A stretch of 64,000 bases of DNA from assembly GCF_004571175.1 (NCBI RefSeq), contig NZ_CP038273.1:992001-1056000 (forward strand). Direction: 5' to 3'. The first letter of the stretch is position 1, and each line of letters starts with the position of its first letter. Made by a program: the position numbers and the translations under genes. Shown here in pieces: positions 17,791 to 27,232 of this stretch. This DNA comes from Legionella israelensis (GTDB lineage Bacteria; Pseudomonadota; Gammaproteobacteria; Legionellales; Legionellaceae). The notes beneath the pieces are model-generated. The model ran no database searches, had not been told where the DNA came from, and worked only from the letters and a program-made list of their open reading frames with translations.

Positions 17791-19500
17791 TCATTTTAAG
17801 GAAGGCGTATCTTCAGGGACTATCTCCAGAGTCTCCATATGAAATTCTTTCAATACGTCTTCTCTTCTTTTTTCTAAATCCTTTTCAATTTTTTGCAGCT
17901 CAATGCTTTTAAGCTCGGATTTTTCATTTCCCATTTCTTTCAATTGATTAAGCAATTGTATGCTTTTTGTTTCTGATGCCTCAAAAACACGAGGTTTTTT
18001 TAAAAAAGATTGAATAACTCCATCTTCTAAAAAATCTAATTGTTCAGTATGGTCTTCTTTTAATCCTTCCAGCCCATTCAAAAGCATCTGGGTCTTAACT
18101 ACCTTTTCAATATAGGAAAATAAAGCTGGAGTAAGTTTGCTCGGCATCTTAAAAAACCAATTGTTATGGCTTTGTAATAGCTCGCTAAGGGGATGTGTCG
18201 CTATCTTCTGATAAAATTGCCATAACTCCTGGTTATCTTTGATATGTAGTGCTGTATAAGAGATAACAGCCGCCACTAAGCGATAAGAAGCCGCCTCGTT
18301 TGAATGTTGCATTACAGACATCAATTGATCATTGATCGATATGATTTTATCCTGATCTGAGTCTTCAGTAAGGATGATTTGATGCAATGCTTCCATTAAT
18401 TTTATCTTGTCCTCATCCGGCAGATCTTTACATTCGGGTAACCGGTCATAAATAAAGGCAACTAAATCATTCACCGCTTGCGAGTAATGCTCTACGTAAA
18501 CAGATAGTTTATCTTTTAAACTGCGAGAAAAAATGGCTGTAAAGATTTCTTCTTCACAACTATCAACATATTTTTCCGCTTCATCTAAAATCTTCGCTCC
18601 TTTATTTCGAGCATTCGCAGTTATATATTCAGTATTTTCCTCTGGATTAATCTGTTTTTTAACGTCCGCCAATGTTTTCCCTTTGCGAGTCACAGCAGGA
18701 ATACTTTGTTTTTTCGAAATTTTGGAAATTAATTCTTCCATCTGAGCTAACCGAAAGATACCGGCTAAAGAAGGAGGAACATCAGCACGTCCAAAGGCTT
18801 GATATTGAGATTCTCCCATACTGGATTTTAAATGATGAAAAACATCTGTACGAGAAAGAAACGAAAGATGATCCACCATGAAAATACCACAACTGACCCA
18901 ATCACTTTGAATCATATTTGCCAGCTTTTCTTTAGGTGTTTTTTCGAATGGCCCTTGTGGTACAGAGACACGATAAGCATAGGAAGCATTCAATAAATGA
19001 GCTTCTTGCAAATTGGTCAAATAAATCATAAAAAACTGGTAAGCTTTTGAATCCATAACGGAGTCTAAATTGAAAGACGAAATGCCTTTTGTTGTCACCA
19101 TATTATCAACAACTGTCCAATGCCCACCAACAAGAACTGCCATTTGAAAGCGCAAACCCACAGGCAGCTTTTGTATATTATTTTTTAAAAAATCAATAAA
19201 TTCAGCTAATTCCTGGTGTCCTTCCAATGAATAATTTCTGACATTTTCTGGTAGTTTAAATTTGCAGACCATATAATTAAGAGGAAGAGGTATTTCTTCT
19301 GATTCTATGGCTTTTTCCTTTCGGCGGGCTTCTTTACGAGCCAAAACCACTTTCATCACATTCTCTGACCAAATCTCATCCCCCCTTATGCCACCACCCA
19401 AGCGGGGGTTAACCGTTAAATTGTGGCGAGTATTTTCTATTTCGCCTTTAACGTCTTTTTTTTCTGGTACTGGCACTGCTTCTAATTTACTTTCAGCCAT
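17791..19500 (-). CDS. CE-clan cysteine peptidase/acetyltransferase-like protein, candidate Dot/Icm effector
   Basis: A 569-residue protein with no overall family I recognise, but with a CE-clan signature in the right order: His127 in GGHWTVVD, Asp146 in NLDSVMD, Gln198 and Cys204 in IQSDWVSCGIFMVDH. The His-Asp spacing is 19 and the Gln-Cys spacing 6, as in Ulp1/SENP and YopJ-like enzymes. The protein could therefore be a ubiquitin/SUMO-type protease or a Ser/Thr acetyltransferase. The C-terminal 250 residues are helical, and the last 70 are coiled-coil-like and Glu-rich (EKDLEKRREDVLKEF), as in E-block translocation signals of Dot/Icm substrates. Function and translocation are inference. 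Confidence 0.65.
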   Translation of the reverse strand: MAESKLEAVPVPEKKDVKGEIENTRHNLTVNPRLGGGIRGDEIWSENVMKVVLARKEARRKEKAIESEEIPLPLNYMVCKFKLPENVRNYSLEGHQELAEFIDFLKNNIQKLPVGLRFQMAVLVGGHWTVVDNMVTTKGISSFNLDSVMDSKAYQFFMIYLTNLQEAHLLNASYAYRVSVPQGPFEKTPKEKLANMIQSDWVSCGIFMVDHLSFLSRTDVFHHLKSSMGESQYQAFGRADVPPSLAGIFRLAQMEELISKISKKQSIPAVTRKGKTLADVKKQINPEENTEYITANARNKGAKILDEAEKYVDSCEEEIFTAIFSRSLKDKLSVYVEHYSQAVNDLVAFIYDRLPECKDLPDEDKIKLMEALHQIILTEDSDQDKIISINDQLMSVMQHSNEAASYRLVAAVISYTALHIKDNQELWQFYQKIATHPLSELLQSHNNWFFKMPSKLTPALFSYIEKVVKTQMLLNGLEGLKEDHTEQLDFLEDGVIQSFLKKPRVFEASETKSIQLLNQLKEMGNEKSELKSIELQKIEKDLEKRREDVLKEFHMETLEIVPEDTPSLK

Positions 19501-19758
19501 ATTATAAGCTTACAATGTGATATTCATATTAACTAATATAACATAAATTTAACACAATGTTATATATAAATTCAAAAAGGGCCGGTTAAGAGCGATCTTA
19601 CTAAAAATCTATTATGAATCTCATAAAATCGTTTATAATGTCTGGACACAACTAAGCAATAAAACTTTAGGAAGGGGAATTTTGATTTGGTATGATGTTT
19701 GACTTCATACAATGAAGCTAATCTTTCTTCTGTCGGGAAACTCAATAGGTCAAAGGAT

Positions 19759-19842
19759 ATGAACATTAAAAAATATATCTTTCTGAGTGTAGCATCCTCA
19801 TTCACTGCTGTTCCAGTGACATGCGCTTTGCATAAATCATAA
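19759..19842 (+). CDS. possible small exported peptide (27 aa)
   Basis: ATG at 19759 with AAAGGA just upstream (spacing shorter than usual) encodes MNIKKYIFLSVASSFTAV then a few residues ending in HKS. It looks like a signal peptide with almost no mature part. It lies 11 bases before the small lipoprotein frame. Evidence is weak; it may be a relic. Confidence 0.25.
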   Translation: MNIKKYIFLSVASSFTAVPVTCALHKS

Positions 19843-19853
19843 ATATACAAATC

Positions 19854-19943
19854 ATGAATCAGAATAGCTGCTCTCGTTTCCTTAATAAAAGTATCTTTAT
19901 TCTGGCTGCCTTTACTTTACTCAGCAGTTGCAGCGAGAGCTAA
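19854..19943 (+). CDS. possible very small lipoprotein (29 aa)
   Basis: ATG at 19854 gives a basic N-terminus (NQNSCSRFLNKS), a hydrophobic core (IFILAAFTLL) and a lipobox-like LSSC, followed by only three residues. The size and plan recall entericidin-like lipopeptides. No strong ribosome binding site is present, so this could be a truncated lipoprotein gene. It sits in the 19501-20025 gap, which otherwise shows only a hairpin. Confidence 0.4.
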   Translation: MNQNSCSRFLNKSIFILAAFTLLSSCSES

Positions 19944-19970
19944 AATCACACACTCTTATAAGCTGCACTT

Positions 19971-19999
19971 TCCTGGCGGGAAAGCATTTCTCGCCAGGA
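19971..19999. terminator. hairpin, possible bidirectional terminator
   Basis: TCCTGGCG at 19971-19978 and its complement CGCCAGGA at 19992-19999 form an 8-bp stem with a 13-base loop. It lies just past the end of the minus-strand gene at 20026-20322 and after the small lipoprotein frame. No long T run follows, so the terminator call is tentative. Confidence 0.4.
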
Positions 20000-20025
20000 T
20001 AACAGAATTAGGGCATTAACCTACC

Positions 20026-20322
20026 TTAGAACCAACCTTTATCTTTTTGATCTTCATCTGATTTTTGTTGCGGCTCTTCTGTGACCTCCAGCTTATCGCC
20101 TTTTTTCAAATCAGATGCATGTTCATGCGGAATGGTGGCAGTAAGTTGTTTACCATTTTCAGTTTTCAAATTTACATCGGTGTGTTTATTGGCTAAATCA
20201 TCCAATTTTTGACTTAATGAGCCTTTGTCCTGGTTATCTTGATTATTATTGGTATGCGCAAAACCTATGGGAGCAAAGCCTAGAGCTCCTGCAGTAATCA
20301 ACACAGATAAAAATCTGTTCAT
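20026..20322 (-). CDS. small periplasmic protein of unknown function
   Basis: A 98-residue protein with a clear signal peptide (MNRFLSVLITAGALGFAPIG, cleavage near FAHT). The mature part is highly hydrophilic, with Asp/Lys/Gln-rich ends and a central segment VNLKTENGKQLTATIPHEHA that looks like a short beta-barrel-type motif. AAGGAGG precedes the ATG at good spacing. Expected in the periplasm. No family recognised. Confidence 0.8.
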   Translation of the reverse strand: MNRFLSVLITAGALGFAPIGFAHTNNNQDNQDKGSLSQKLDDLANKHTDVNLKTENGKQLTATIPHEHASDLKKGDKLEVTEEPQQKSDEDQKDKGWF

Positions 20323-20429
20323 GACAACACCTCCTTGCTTTTAATTTGCACAACTAGTATAGCATACCATTCTGTTGTCCCAGAGAAAAAAGCATAAAAT
20401 AAAATTATTTTAATGTAAGAAAATTCATT

Positions 20430-20464
20430 AGGGCCTGTCTACAATTAGATTTTCGACAGGCCCT
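20430..20464. repeat. 35-bp palindromic repeat, also usable as a terminator hairpin
   Basis: AGGGCCTGTC and GACAGGCCCT form a 10-bp perfect stem around TACAATTAGATTTTC. A close copy with the same loop lies at 54950-54982. It sits directly after the stop codon of the minus-strand ubiquitin-domain gene. The stem motif resembles the tip of the IS5-type element at 39516 (GGTTCTGTCGACA), so these may be minimal IS-derived repeats. Confidence 0.6.
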
Positions 20465-20469
20465 ACTTA

Positions 20470-23169
20470 TTAACTGTAAACACTGGTATTCTTGTAATTG
20501 ATTTCCTGGTTTCTTTGCTCTAAGGCACGAATGAAATCTCGAACACTATTAATGCCATCACCTAATATTGGTCTTGCATAGCCACTCTTTACAAAATTTC
20601 TAATTGTGTCGCCTAGAGTGCCTTCTCTATATACTTTTTCATACTGGCTTATATTAACATTTTCGCCATCTAAGGCGCATAGAAGCATGTCAACTGCCAT
20701 TTTCTTTTTGGCCGGAGAACTTCCCCATAATCGACTGCTATTATCAGTGATATCATTATATTTACACAAATCAGCCAAATAGTGATTTAAATTCGCCTTA
20801 AGCTCAATGATGTAACCACCAGAGCTAAAATCAGTAATGAGTTGCTCTGATTTTGGATTTAATAAGCTTTCCTGTTCAGGTATTGTTAATCCGCTCCAAT
20901 ACTCCTCTGTTGAAATATGACCTAATTGATGTCTACGCTCTTGCGTTTTGCTTGAAATTAACTGTTTTTGTTCCGGCTTCAGATTATCCCATAAGATTTT
21001 CTGTTCATTTATACTGACTGAATCCTCGTTTTGCTCATATGGATTAATGGATTCAGAACTCTCATCGAGTATATAGCCCATATGTTGGTTTAAGCATTTT
21101 GATAATGCCATGTCCAAACCCTCAGTAAAATCACCTGGAATGTTAATTTGTTTTGCTGTAATTCCGAGTCTTCGGGCCGGTGCTATATTCCCTGGGCCAT
21201 CATCCATAAACATGACTTGATTAGGTGCGAGTCCATCGCGCTCCATAATATATTGCAATTGTTGGTTTTTACCCAAGTCTCTTTCGTGATTAATTTCAAT
21301 ACCATGGCTATTTAAATGTTCCCAGCTAATGATATTGTGCTGGTCAATAGGTAGGCCATACATCTCTATCATTTCTTTCGGACTCAGCATACCTTGTTCG
21401 TAACTGCCACCATCGCCAGTCGCTATATAAATGGTAACGCCGGCATCAGCCAGAGCACGCAATTTCTCAATAGAATCTTCAATATTTATACCATTTAAAC
21501 GCGCACGCGAAAGCATGTCATTATTATATAGCTCTTCTACCATATTATTCGTTAAAATATCATGTTGTGAATACCACTGGCCATGCAAGTCATATTCATA
21601 CCCAGATAAAGTGCCCTGAAAATCCAATACTAATGCTTTGATGGGTTCTTCAGGCGGCAAATTATTTAGCTCCGAACTATCTACAGCGATATCTTTGTTA
21701 TTCTCAGAATGGGTTTGTTCCATCCATTCTATCCGCATAACATCATCAATATTCGCCCAATATTCTTGTATAGATATTCCTCCAAAATTTTGGCGAAGCT
21801 CTTCTGTAATTGCAAAGATTTCAGCTTTTTGGTTATCATCCAGGATTTCCCAATCATATGTTTGTAACTCTATTATTTTACTATCATTTTCTTCTGGAAT
21901 ATCATTGACTACAGGTTCTTGTGAGACTTTGCTCAAGTAACGTTCTTTTAAAGATTCAAATGTAAGTTCATACATTCCCTCTCTGTAACACTTGATTATC
22001 AACTGAATAATTTCTTCTGCAAACTGTGCGACTTCCTCTTTCAGCGCTTCATCAGAAATTTCATCTACATTGATGGCATTTCTAATATTATTCATTACCA
22101 TCGCCCATGCTCGAGAATCGTTTCTAATGGCTCTCGGAGCATACAAAGTTGTTTCGTCTATACCGTGCTCAACAGCTAAGTCGTTAGCAATTTCCTGATG
22201 ACTATAAAGCGCTTCAAGAACCCCGGTATTCTCCATTTCTGCAATTTCGTTTTCATCGTACTCAAGAAAATCTAAAGTAGATATAAGCTGATAAGTAAAA
22301 TGACTCATATATATAGCTATGCGATTTAAGTGCCGAATGGAATCATCAGAATTTTCTACTGAATTTAATGCTTGCTGGAATTCAGCTTTTAGCAGTTCTT
22401 GATTAACAAAATTGCCTGCTTGAACATACTGATGAACTTGTTGGCGAAATGGTCTGCAAATTTCTGTTTCAACTCTTTGATCTAAGGCTCGAGGTAAATA
22501 AACAGTGCCATCAGATTGTACAGATGCAATTAACTTATATGGAATATTAACAAGGTTATAATCATCATCTAATCTCATCAGGGATTCTGAATGCGCAAAC
22601 TCAGTGCCTAAAATCGATGAAGATTGGCCTGAAATTATTTGCATACCTTTAGGAATAGCAACAATGGATAATGAACATTGAGCATTTCCATGCACGGAAT
22701 AATCATTGATTTGATAAGTCTCGTGACTTGCATTCTTTTTAGCTCTAAGATTTCTGACCTCAATCGCCTGTTGGAAAATTTCTTCAATGGTAAATCCTTT
22801 TCTATACATTGTTTCGATATCAAAGACATATTGAAATTGTCCTGTTTCGCCTTCTAATCTATAAATATTGTCAGCAGAACCAGGTTCTGAATAAAAATTA
22901 TGTACGGCCACATAAAAATTATGGGTAGTAAAATCAATATCGGGTCGATAATTCCTTACCACAAGGTGTATTGCTTCATATTTTTGGAATTCATATTCTC
23001 TGACTGTCCTCTGATCTTCACACTGTCTGCCTGCTAAAATGAGTCTTTGCATTTCAACAGGTATGCTTTCTTTATCAGCTATCTGTTTTTTCATGTCTAA
23101 AACAGTTGAATTAGGATCAACTTCTAATGTAATTGTTTTTCCAGTTAATGTTTTGATAAATAATTGCAT
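20470..23169 (-). CDS. ubiquitin-HAD fusion protein, candidate Dot/Icm effector
   Basis: An 899-residue protein. Residues 1-72 align without gaps to eukaryotic ubiquitin: my hand count gives 42 of 72 identical. Leu8, Ile44, His68, Val70, Arg42 and Lys63 are kept; Lys48 is Arg, Lys29 is Gln, and the LRGG tail is replaced by NYRP, so it cannot be conjugated through its C-terminus. Residues about 510-680 form a HAD-like domain ([25 protein letters not shown]). The second Asp of the DxDxT motif is Gln, which argues against a standard phosphatase. Related segments with IS..EYW flank this domain (about 438-486 and 726-772). The C-terminal 115 residues form a separate helical module. Residues 80-435 are unassigned. 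The host-directed role is inference. Confidence 0.85.
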   Translation of the reverse strand: MQLFIKTLTGKTITLEVDPNSTVLDMKKQIADKESIPVEMQRLILAGRQCEDQRTVREYEFQKYEAIHLVVRNYRPDIDFTTHNFYVAVHNFYSEPGSADNIYRLEGETGQFQYVFDIETMYRKGFTIEEIFQQAIEVRNLRAKKNASHETYQINDYSVHGNAQCSLSIVAIPKGMQIISGQSSSILGTEFAHSESLMRLDDDYNLVNIPYKLIASVQSDGTVYLPRALDQRVETEICRPFRQQVHQYVQAGNFVNQELLKAEFQQALNSVENSDDSIRHLNRIAIYMSHFTYQLISTLDFLEYDENEIAEMENTGVLEALYSHQEIANDLAVEHGIDETTLYAPRAIRNDSRAWAMVMNNIRNAINVDEISDEALKEEVAQFAEEIIQLIIKCYREGMYELTFESLKERYLSKVSQEPVVNDIPEENDSKIIELQTYDWEILDDNQKAEIFAITEELRQNFGGISIQEYWANIDDVMRIEWMEQTHSENNKDIAVDSSELNNLPPEEPIKALVLDFQGTLSGYEYDLHGQWYSQHDILTNNMVEELYNNDMLSRARLNGINIEDSIEKLRALADAGVTIYIATGDGGSYEQGMLSPKEMIEMYGLPIDQHNIISWEHLNSHGIEINHERDLGKNQQLQYIMERDGLAPNQVMFMDDGPGNIAPARRLGITAKQINIPGDFTEGLDMALSKCLNQHMGYILDESSESINPYEQNEDSVSINEQKILWDNLKPEQKQLISSKTQERRHQLGHISTEEYWSGLTIPEQESLLNPKSEQLITDFSSGGYIIELKANLNHYLADLCKYNDITDNSSRLWGSSPAKKKMAVDMLLCALDGENVNISQYEKVYREGTLGDTIRNFVKSGYARPILGDGINSVRDFIRALEQRNQEINYKNTSVYS

Positions 23170-23214
23170 AACTCAACTCTCTGAATGATATAAACCCGAT
23201 GATTAATGATGGAC

Positions 23215-23326
23215 TTAAGCTGGACTTTGACCCTTTTTTAAAAACACGCTAAAAATTGTTGTCTTCGCTAACGCTCGCAATGACAGATTATTGACCATTT
23301 TTACAAAAATGGCCAGAGTTCGGTAA
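23215..23326. repeat. imperfect inverted-repeat element upstream of the ubiquitin-domain gene
   Basis: The left side carries GCTGGACTTTGACCC, and the right side AAAAATGGCCAGAGTTCGG, an imperfect complement. The left tip resembles the tip of the 35377-35567 element (ACTGGACTTTAGCC), suggesting one diverged family. The middle holds TTCGCTAACGCTCGCAATGA, a REP-like segment. A local hairpin, CATTTTT/AAAAATG, is at the right side. Inferred from eye alignment only. Confidence 0.35.
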
Positions 23327-23369
23327 CACTGATATTTATTTTGGCATTAAACATTTCCCTAATTGTATA

Positions 23370-23480
23370 ATTTATATATTAATAAAAGTTTATGAGCATG
23401 TCGGTTAACCGACACTATGTTCAATCAGGATGTATGGCTCGCAGGGGAAATTCAGCAACCCCGGTTTGGGGTTTTTCTTA
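23370..23480 (+). ncRNA. possible small RNA with intrinsic terminator
   Basis: A -10-like TATAAT at about 23360 precedes a perfect 16-base palindrome TGTCGGTTAACCGACA (23399-23414). A strong terminator shape follows: AACCCC, loop, GGGGTT and a T run at 23457-23477. No open frame lies between. A TTGGCA at about 23341 is 19 bases from the -10, longer than ideal. The combination could be a short transcript; transcription is not demonstrated. Confidence 0.25.
23457..23477 (+). terminator. intrinsic terminator-like hairpin
   Basis: AACCCC and GGGGTT pair in a 6-bp stem with a 5-base loop, followed by TTTTC on the plus strand. No plus-strand gene ends nearby, so it either closes a small RNA or is a relic. 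Confidence 0.5.
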
Positions 23481-23581
23481 AAAAGCAGTAAGTACACAAG
23501 ATAAAATGAATAAATTATGTTTTTTCTGTGCAATTTTACTTCTATACTAAAATATAGAAGTTCTCGCTTTGTGAGGCTAAG

Positions 23582-25609
23582 ATGCCTAATGATGAACCTC
23601 ACCATCTTATAAAACAGCAAATTGATGAATATAATCTTAGACATGAGGATAAAATAACATTTATTCATGGAGGCTCATCGATTCCTTTCAGCTTTATGGG
23701 TAAAGCCTTAATTTTCACAGACAAATATGGGCAGTCGATCAGTAAAACCATTCCTTATGCTTTAATACCCACAGGTATTTTGAGGAAAAGCTATAGCTTG
23801 TATCCTGTTGTGGGAGAGTTAGGCACAGGAACTTTTGGGCTTAGAGGAAGAAGAAAGGAAGGAATCAACTACCAGGCACTTTCCGGAGCAGATCCCAGTA
23901 ATAAAGAGGCCTTAAAAACTGCAGTTGACTATTCGACCTTAGGCTATCAGAGCATATCTTCAGACTCGCTTTATCTCGCAATGCAGAAAACCGTATTAAC
24001 CATCAATGAAAACAATTACCTAACCCATCTTAAAAAAATTGAAATGCTTGCACAAAATTTTATTCTAATGGGAGGCAAGCCCACTCAAGCAGACATCTCA
24101 AATTTTTTATCGTACTTAGAAAATGAAAAAGTAAATCTTTTATTAAAGGAGCAATCTGAATCCAAAAAAGAAAACATAAAAAAACATTTTAATAAATATT
24201 CAGATAGCATTTTAAAAAAATTAAAAAAGCAAACCCTTCCTATAGAATCCGATGAGCAACTGATTGACTCCATTAAAAACCAATATCCTGTTATTTACTG
24301 CTGTTCAGTAAAAGCGGATAAATTTGGTTCTCTTCCTGGAGAACTAAAATATACAGGAGAGATTGGACTCGATAGCATTAAATTAATCTTTGTAGAAGAA
24401 ACAAGAGAGAGTGAGCTTAAAAAGAAACTGTTTGCTCTGGGCTACCAGGATAAAATAGAGGTCAGGCCTATACCGCCTACACCTAAAACAGAATCACAGG
24501 AAAAATTTGTTGTTCCAAAAACAATTGGGGCATTGAAAGAAAACTTGGAGGACATTAATGTTGAAGATCAAGATGACTACTTGTCTGAATGCCTAAAAAA
24601 ATATCATGATGATTATTTTATCTCTCATGATAAAAGTTATGATTCAATTAAACTCATATCCTATATTATAAAAAACTACTATTTAATTAATATGAACAAG
24701 ATATTTTCTCAGGATCATTACTCGCTTATTATGTTCAAAAGCCATTTCGATAATGACTACTTAAAAAAAGCTCCCATACTAAAAGAACAACTTTTGCAAT
24801 GGGAAAAGTTGCATTTCTTAAAAATTTTATATGAAATCTATGAAAAACTGCATGATGGTACATTATCATTGCTCCCAGAATCAGGATTAGCAGGATTAGA
24901 ATGTATTGATTTTGACGAGCTCATTCATTCACAAAGCATTGGCCTTCATACTTCATATCTCAAGATGGATTTTTTGAGTTCACTGCTGATAATAGCAAAT
25001 CATGAAAACAATGAGCCATTAAAAAAGAAAGTTATAAAAGTAGCTGAGCAGATCATTGAATCAGACGAGGCGATCTTTTTCGATATTTTAGAAGAAAAAG
25101 ATAATCTTAATTTAAACCAACTTCTGAAAGAAACGAGCTTTTATCAAGAGTATCAAGAGGAAATGGAATTGGAGAAGCTCAAAAAAATCACTATCGATTG
25201 CCTGGATGTCTATAGGAAAATCACCTCCAACCTGCCTGAACATTCAGCCCAAGCTCCTGTAAATGAAATCTTAAAAAAAATTGAAATGTTTGAAGATAAA
25301 ACCGGACTTGTTAACTATCTGGTTGAAATGTTGAAAGGAAGAATACAAAGTTTTTCTAAAAACAGCTTTTTTAAAAACGATAAAACAAATTTTATTGATT
25401 ATCTGAATAAAAATTCAGATGCGCTTCACTACGAAAGAATTTTGCTTTTAACCATTCAACGTATCGATCCTGAAAACGATTACCTCCACCATCTTATAAA
25501 AGATAATAGAGGCATTGAATTGGGAAATTCAGCTTTTTATGAAAAGCAATTTAAAAGACAAACTCCTCTGAAGCCAATCGACGATAAAACACTAACGGAA
25601 ACATTTTAA
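23582..25609 (+). CDS. large hypothetical protein, effector-like
   Basis: A 675-residue hydrophilic protein without a domain I recognise. The N-terminal 140 residues look like a compact domain (IHGGSSIPFSFMGKALIFTD, then GTGTFGLRGRRKEG). Residues about 140-220 and from 330 on are Lys/Glu-rich and helical with coiled-coil character. A beta-rich segment with VIYCCSVKADKF and LIFVEETRE sits around 235-285. No membrane segments. Size, charge and neighbourhood suggest a Dot/Icm substrate, but nothing in the sequence proves this. It is followed after 53 bases by a 144-bp MITE. Confidence 0.75.
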   Translation: MPNDEPHHLIKQQIDEYNLRHEDKITFIHGGSSIPFSFMGKALIFTDKYGQSISKTIPYALIPTGILRKSYSLYPVVGELGTGTFGLRGRRKEGINYQALSGADPSNKEALKTAVDYSTLGYQSISSDSLYLAMQKTVLTINENNYLTHLKKIEMLAQNFILMGGKPTQADISNFLSYLENEKVNLLLKEQSESKKENIKKHFNKYSDSILKKLKKQTLPIESDEQLIDSIKNQYPVIYCCSVKADKFGSLPGELKYTGEIGLDSIKLIFVEETRESELKKKLFALGYQDKIEVRPIPPTPKTESQEKFVVPKTIGALKENLEDINVEDQDDYLSECLKKYHDDYFISHDKSYDSIKLISYIIKNYYLINMNKIFSQDHYSLIMFKSHFDNDYLKKAPILKEQLLQWEKLHFLKILYEIYEKLHDGTLSLLPESGLAGLECIDFDELIHSQSIGLHTSYLKMDFLSSLLIIANHENNEPLKKKVIKVAEQIIESDEAIFFDILEEKDNLNLNQLLKETSFYQEYQEEMELEKLKKITIDCLDVYRKITSNLPEHSAQAPVNEILKKIEMFEDKTGLVNYLVEMLKGRIQSFSKNSFFKNDKTNFIDYLNKNSDALHYERILLLTIQRIDPENDYLHHLIKDNRGIELGNSAFYEKQFKRQTPLKPIDDKTLTETF

Positions 25610-25662
25610 TTCGTGTAAGTTGCACTGGTGCTCTTTTCAAACCTCTCACGCAAAATTGAATA

Positions 25663-25806
25663 ACCCATGTTATACAGCTTCGTCTTTTTTGCATCTTTGG
25701 AAGCATTTTGGAATTTTAAATGCTCATTTACTATGTGTAAACTGCGCTTTAAAATTCCAAAATGCCTCCAAGTCTTCTAAAAAATACTGTGCTGCATAAC
25801 ATGAGT
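25663..25806. repeat. 144-bp MITE with IS4-type ends and 5-bp target duplication
   Basis: Right tip GCTGCATAACATGAGT and a diverged left tip ACCCATGTTATACAGC bound a large internal hairpin built from GCATTTTGGAATTTTAAA and its complement. It is flanked on both sides by GAATA (25658-25662 and 25807-25811). The same length and internal sequence, in opposite orientation, occur at 52007-52150. It encodes nothing and shares its ends with the 1153-bp IS copies. Confidence 0.9.
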
Positions 25807-26079
25807 GAATAATATGTCCTACACTTATAAAAATTAATGCAAAGGTAAAATCTCTATTCATGTAGGATATAGCTTTGATTTTAACCATGGAATCAATATG
25901 CATGAAATAAAGCAAATATTAATGAATGAGGATATCGATCAAGATCCTGTTTTATCTAAAAAAATAAAAGCACAACAAATTAAATTGCTCTATGAGCAAT
26001 TGCCTCCTGCCTTGTTTGGTGAAAGTGTTGCAGCCACTGTTTTATGCATCGCATTGTGGAATAAAACCAATCATTATTT

Positions 26080-27232
26080 ACTCATGTTACGCACTAAACC
26101 TTGCTGCTCCCTGAAATTTAATTAAAATTTCATCCCTGATTTTTAGGGAGGAAGATTTAATGGATATGCTTGATATTTATAGTGACTATTTGATTTGCCA
26201 GAATAAATATGCAACAGCTACAGGTTTATCGGAGATGTTGGATGGTGAATTTGCTCACGACAAGGTGACACGATTTTTACGACTACAAGATTTTGGTTCC
26301 AAAGCGCTCTGGAATTATGTCAAGAAGTCAGTCAGGGAGAGTGAAGCATCAGACGGTGTTCTTTTATTGGATGACTCGATTGAGGAGAAGCCTTACACGG
26401 ATGAGAATGAAATTAATTGTTGGCATTATTCCCATGCTAAAGGTGATGTGGTCAAAGGGATTAATATCCTGACCTGCATGGTTCGGTATGGTGACTTCAG
26501 TGTTCCTGTTGGTTATGAAGTTATCAAAAAAGACGTTGCTTTTTGTGACATTGAAACAAGGCAAGCTCGCAGAAAGTCATCCACGACTAAAAATGAACTT
26601 TTTCGCAAGCTTATCGCACAAGCGGTTAGTAATCATGTGTTGTTTGACTTTGTACTTGCGGACAATTGGTTTGGCTCGAAGGCCAATATGGCTTACATCC
26701 ATAATGACCTTCAAAAATCGTTTATTATTGGGATTAAATCTAATCGAACCTTAGCTTTATCCAAAAACGACGCCAACAACGGACGGTACACAAAAGTCAG
26801 AGAATTAGAGCTTGAAGAGGACATAGCCCACACAGTCTATCTCAAGGGATTAGACTTCCCAGTGAGGCTTTTGAAGAAAATTTTCAAAAACGAAAATGGT
26901 TCTACAGGGGTTCTCTATCTCGTTTCTAATGACATGACCAGCAGTGCCGAACGTCTTTATGAAGTGTACCAGAAACGGTGGCGGATTGAAGAGTATCACA
27001 AGTCAATTAAACAAAATGCAAGCCTGAACAAGTCTCCAACCCGTACGGTTAAAACACAATCCAACCATATCTTTGCCGCAATCATTGCATACTGCAAACT
27101 GGAAATGATGAAAATAAAGACAAAATTGAATCACTTTGCCATCAAGTACAAATTAATACTCAGGGCTAACCAAATTGCTATGCAGGAGTTAAAAAATATG
27201 GCTCGTTAAAGTCGATTGTGCGTAACATGAGT
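26080..27232 (+). mobile_element. IS4-type insertion sequence, copy A (1153 bp)
   Basis: Terminal inverted repeats ACTCATGTTACGCAC at both tips; target duplication TATTT at 26075-26079 and 27233-27237. It carries one transposase gene. As far as I compared, it is identical to copy B, including length and transposase, which implies recent activity. It interrupts the GGDEF-EAL gene. Confidence 0.95.
26160..27209 (+). CDS. IS4-type DDE transposase (copy A)
   Basis: A 349-residue transposase. The catalytic acidic residues fall in VLLLDDSIEEK, VLADNWFGSK and the YREK box YQKRWRIEEYHKSIK, which fits Y-(2)-R-(3)-E-(6)-K exactly. This is diagnostic of IS4-type enzymes. The 5-bp target duplication is shorter than in the classic IS4 subgroups, so the subgroup is left open. 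GGGAGGAAG supports the ATG start. Confidence 0.95.
   Translation: MDMLDIYSDYLICQNKYATATGLSEMLDGEFAHDKVTRFLRLQDFGSKALWNYVKKSVRESEASDGVLLLDDSIEEKPYTDENEINCWHYSHAKGDVVKGINILTCMVRYGDFSVPVGYEVIKKDVAFCDIETRQARRKSSTTKNELFRKLIAQAVSNHVLFDFVLADNWFGSKANMAYIHNDLQKSFIIGIKSNRTLALSKNDANNGRYTKVRELELEEDIAHTVYLKGLDFPVRLLKKIFKNENGSTGVLYLVSNDMTSSAERLYEVYQKRWRIEEYHKSIKQNASLNKSPTRTVKTQSNHIFAAIIAYCKLEMMKIKTKLNHFAIKYKLILRANQIAMQELKNMAR

Noticed and set aside
19572-19850. 92-codon frame on the minus strand
   Set aside because: No ribosome binding site, no recognisable protein features, and it overlaps the better-looking small exported frames on the plus strand.
23582-25609. ADP-ribosyltransferase-like motifs in the 675-residue protein
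   Set aside because: Isolated R, STS-like and E-x-E-like strings can be picked out, but not in the order and context of a convincing R-S-E fold, so no function was assigned.
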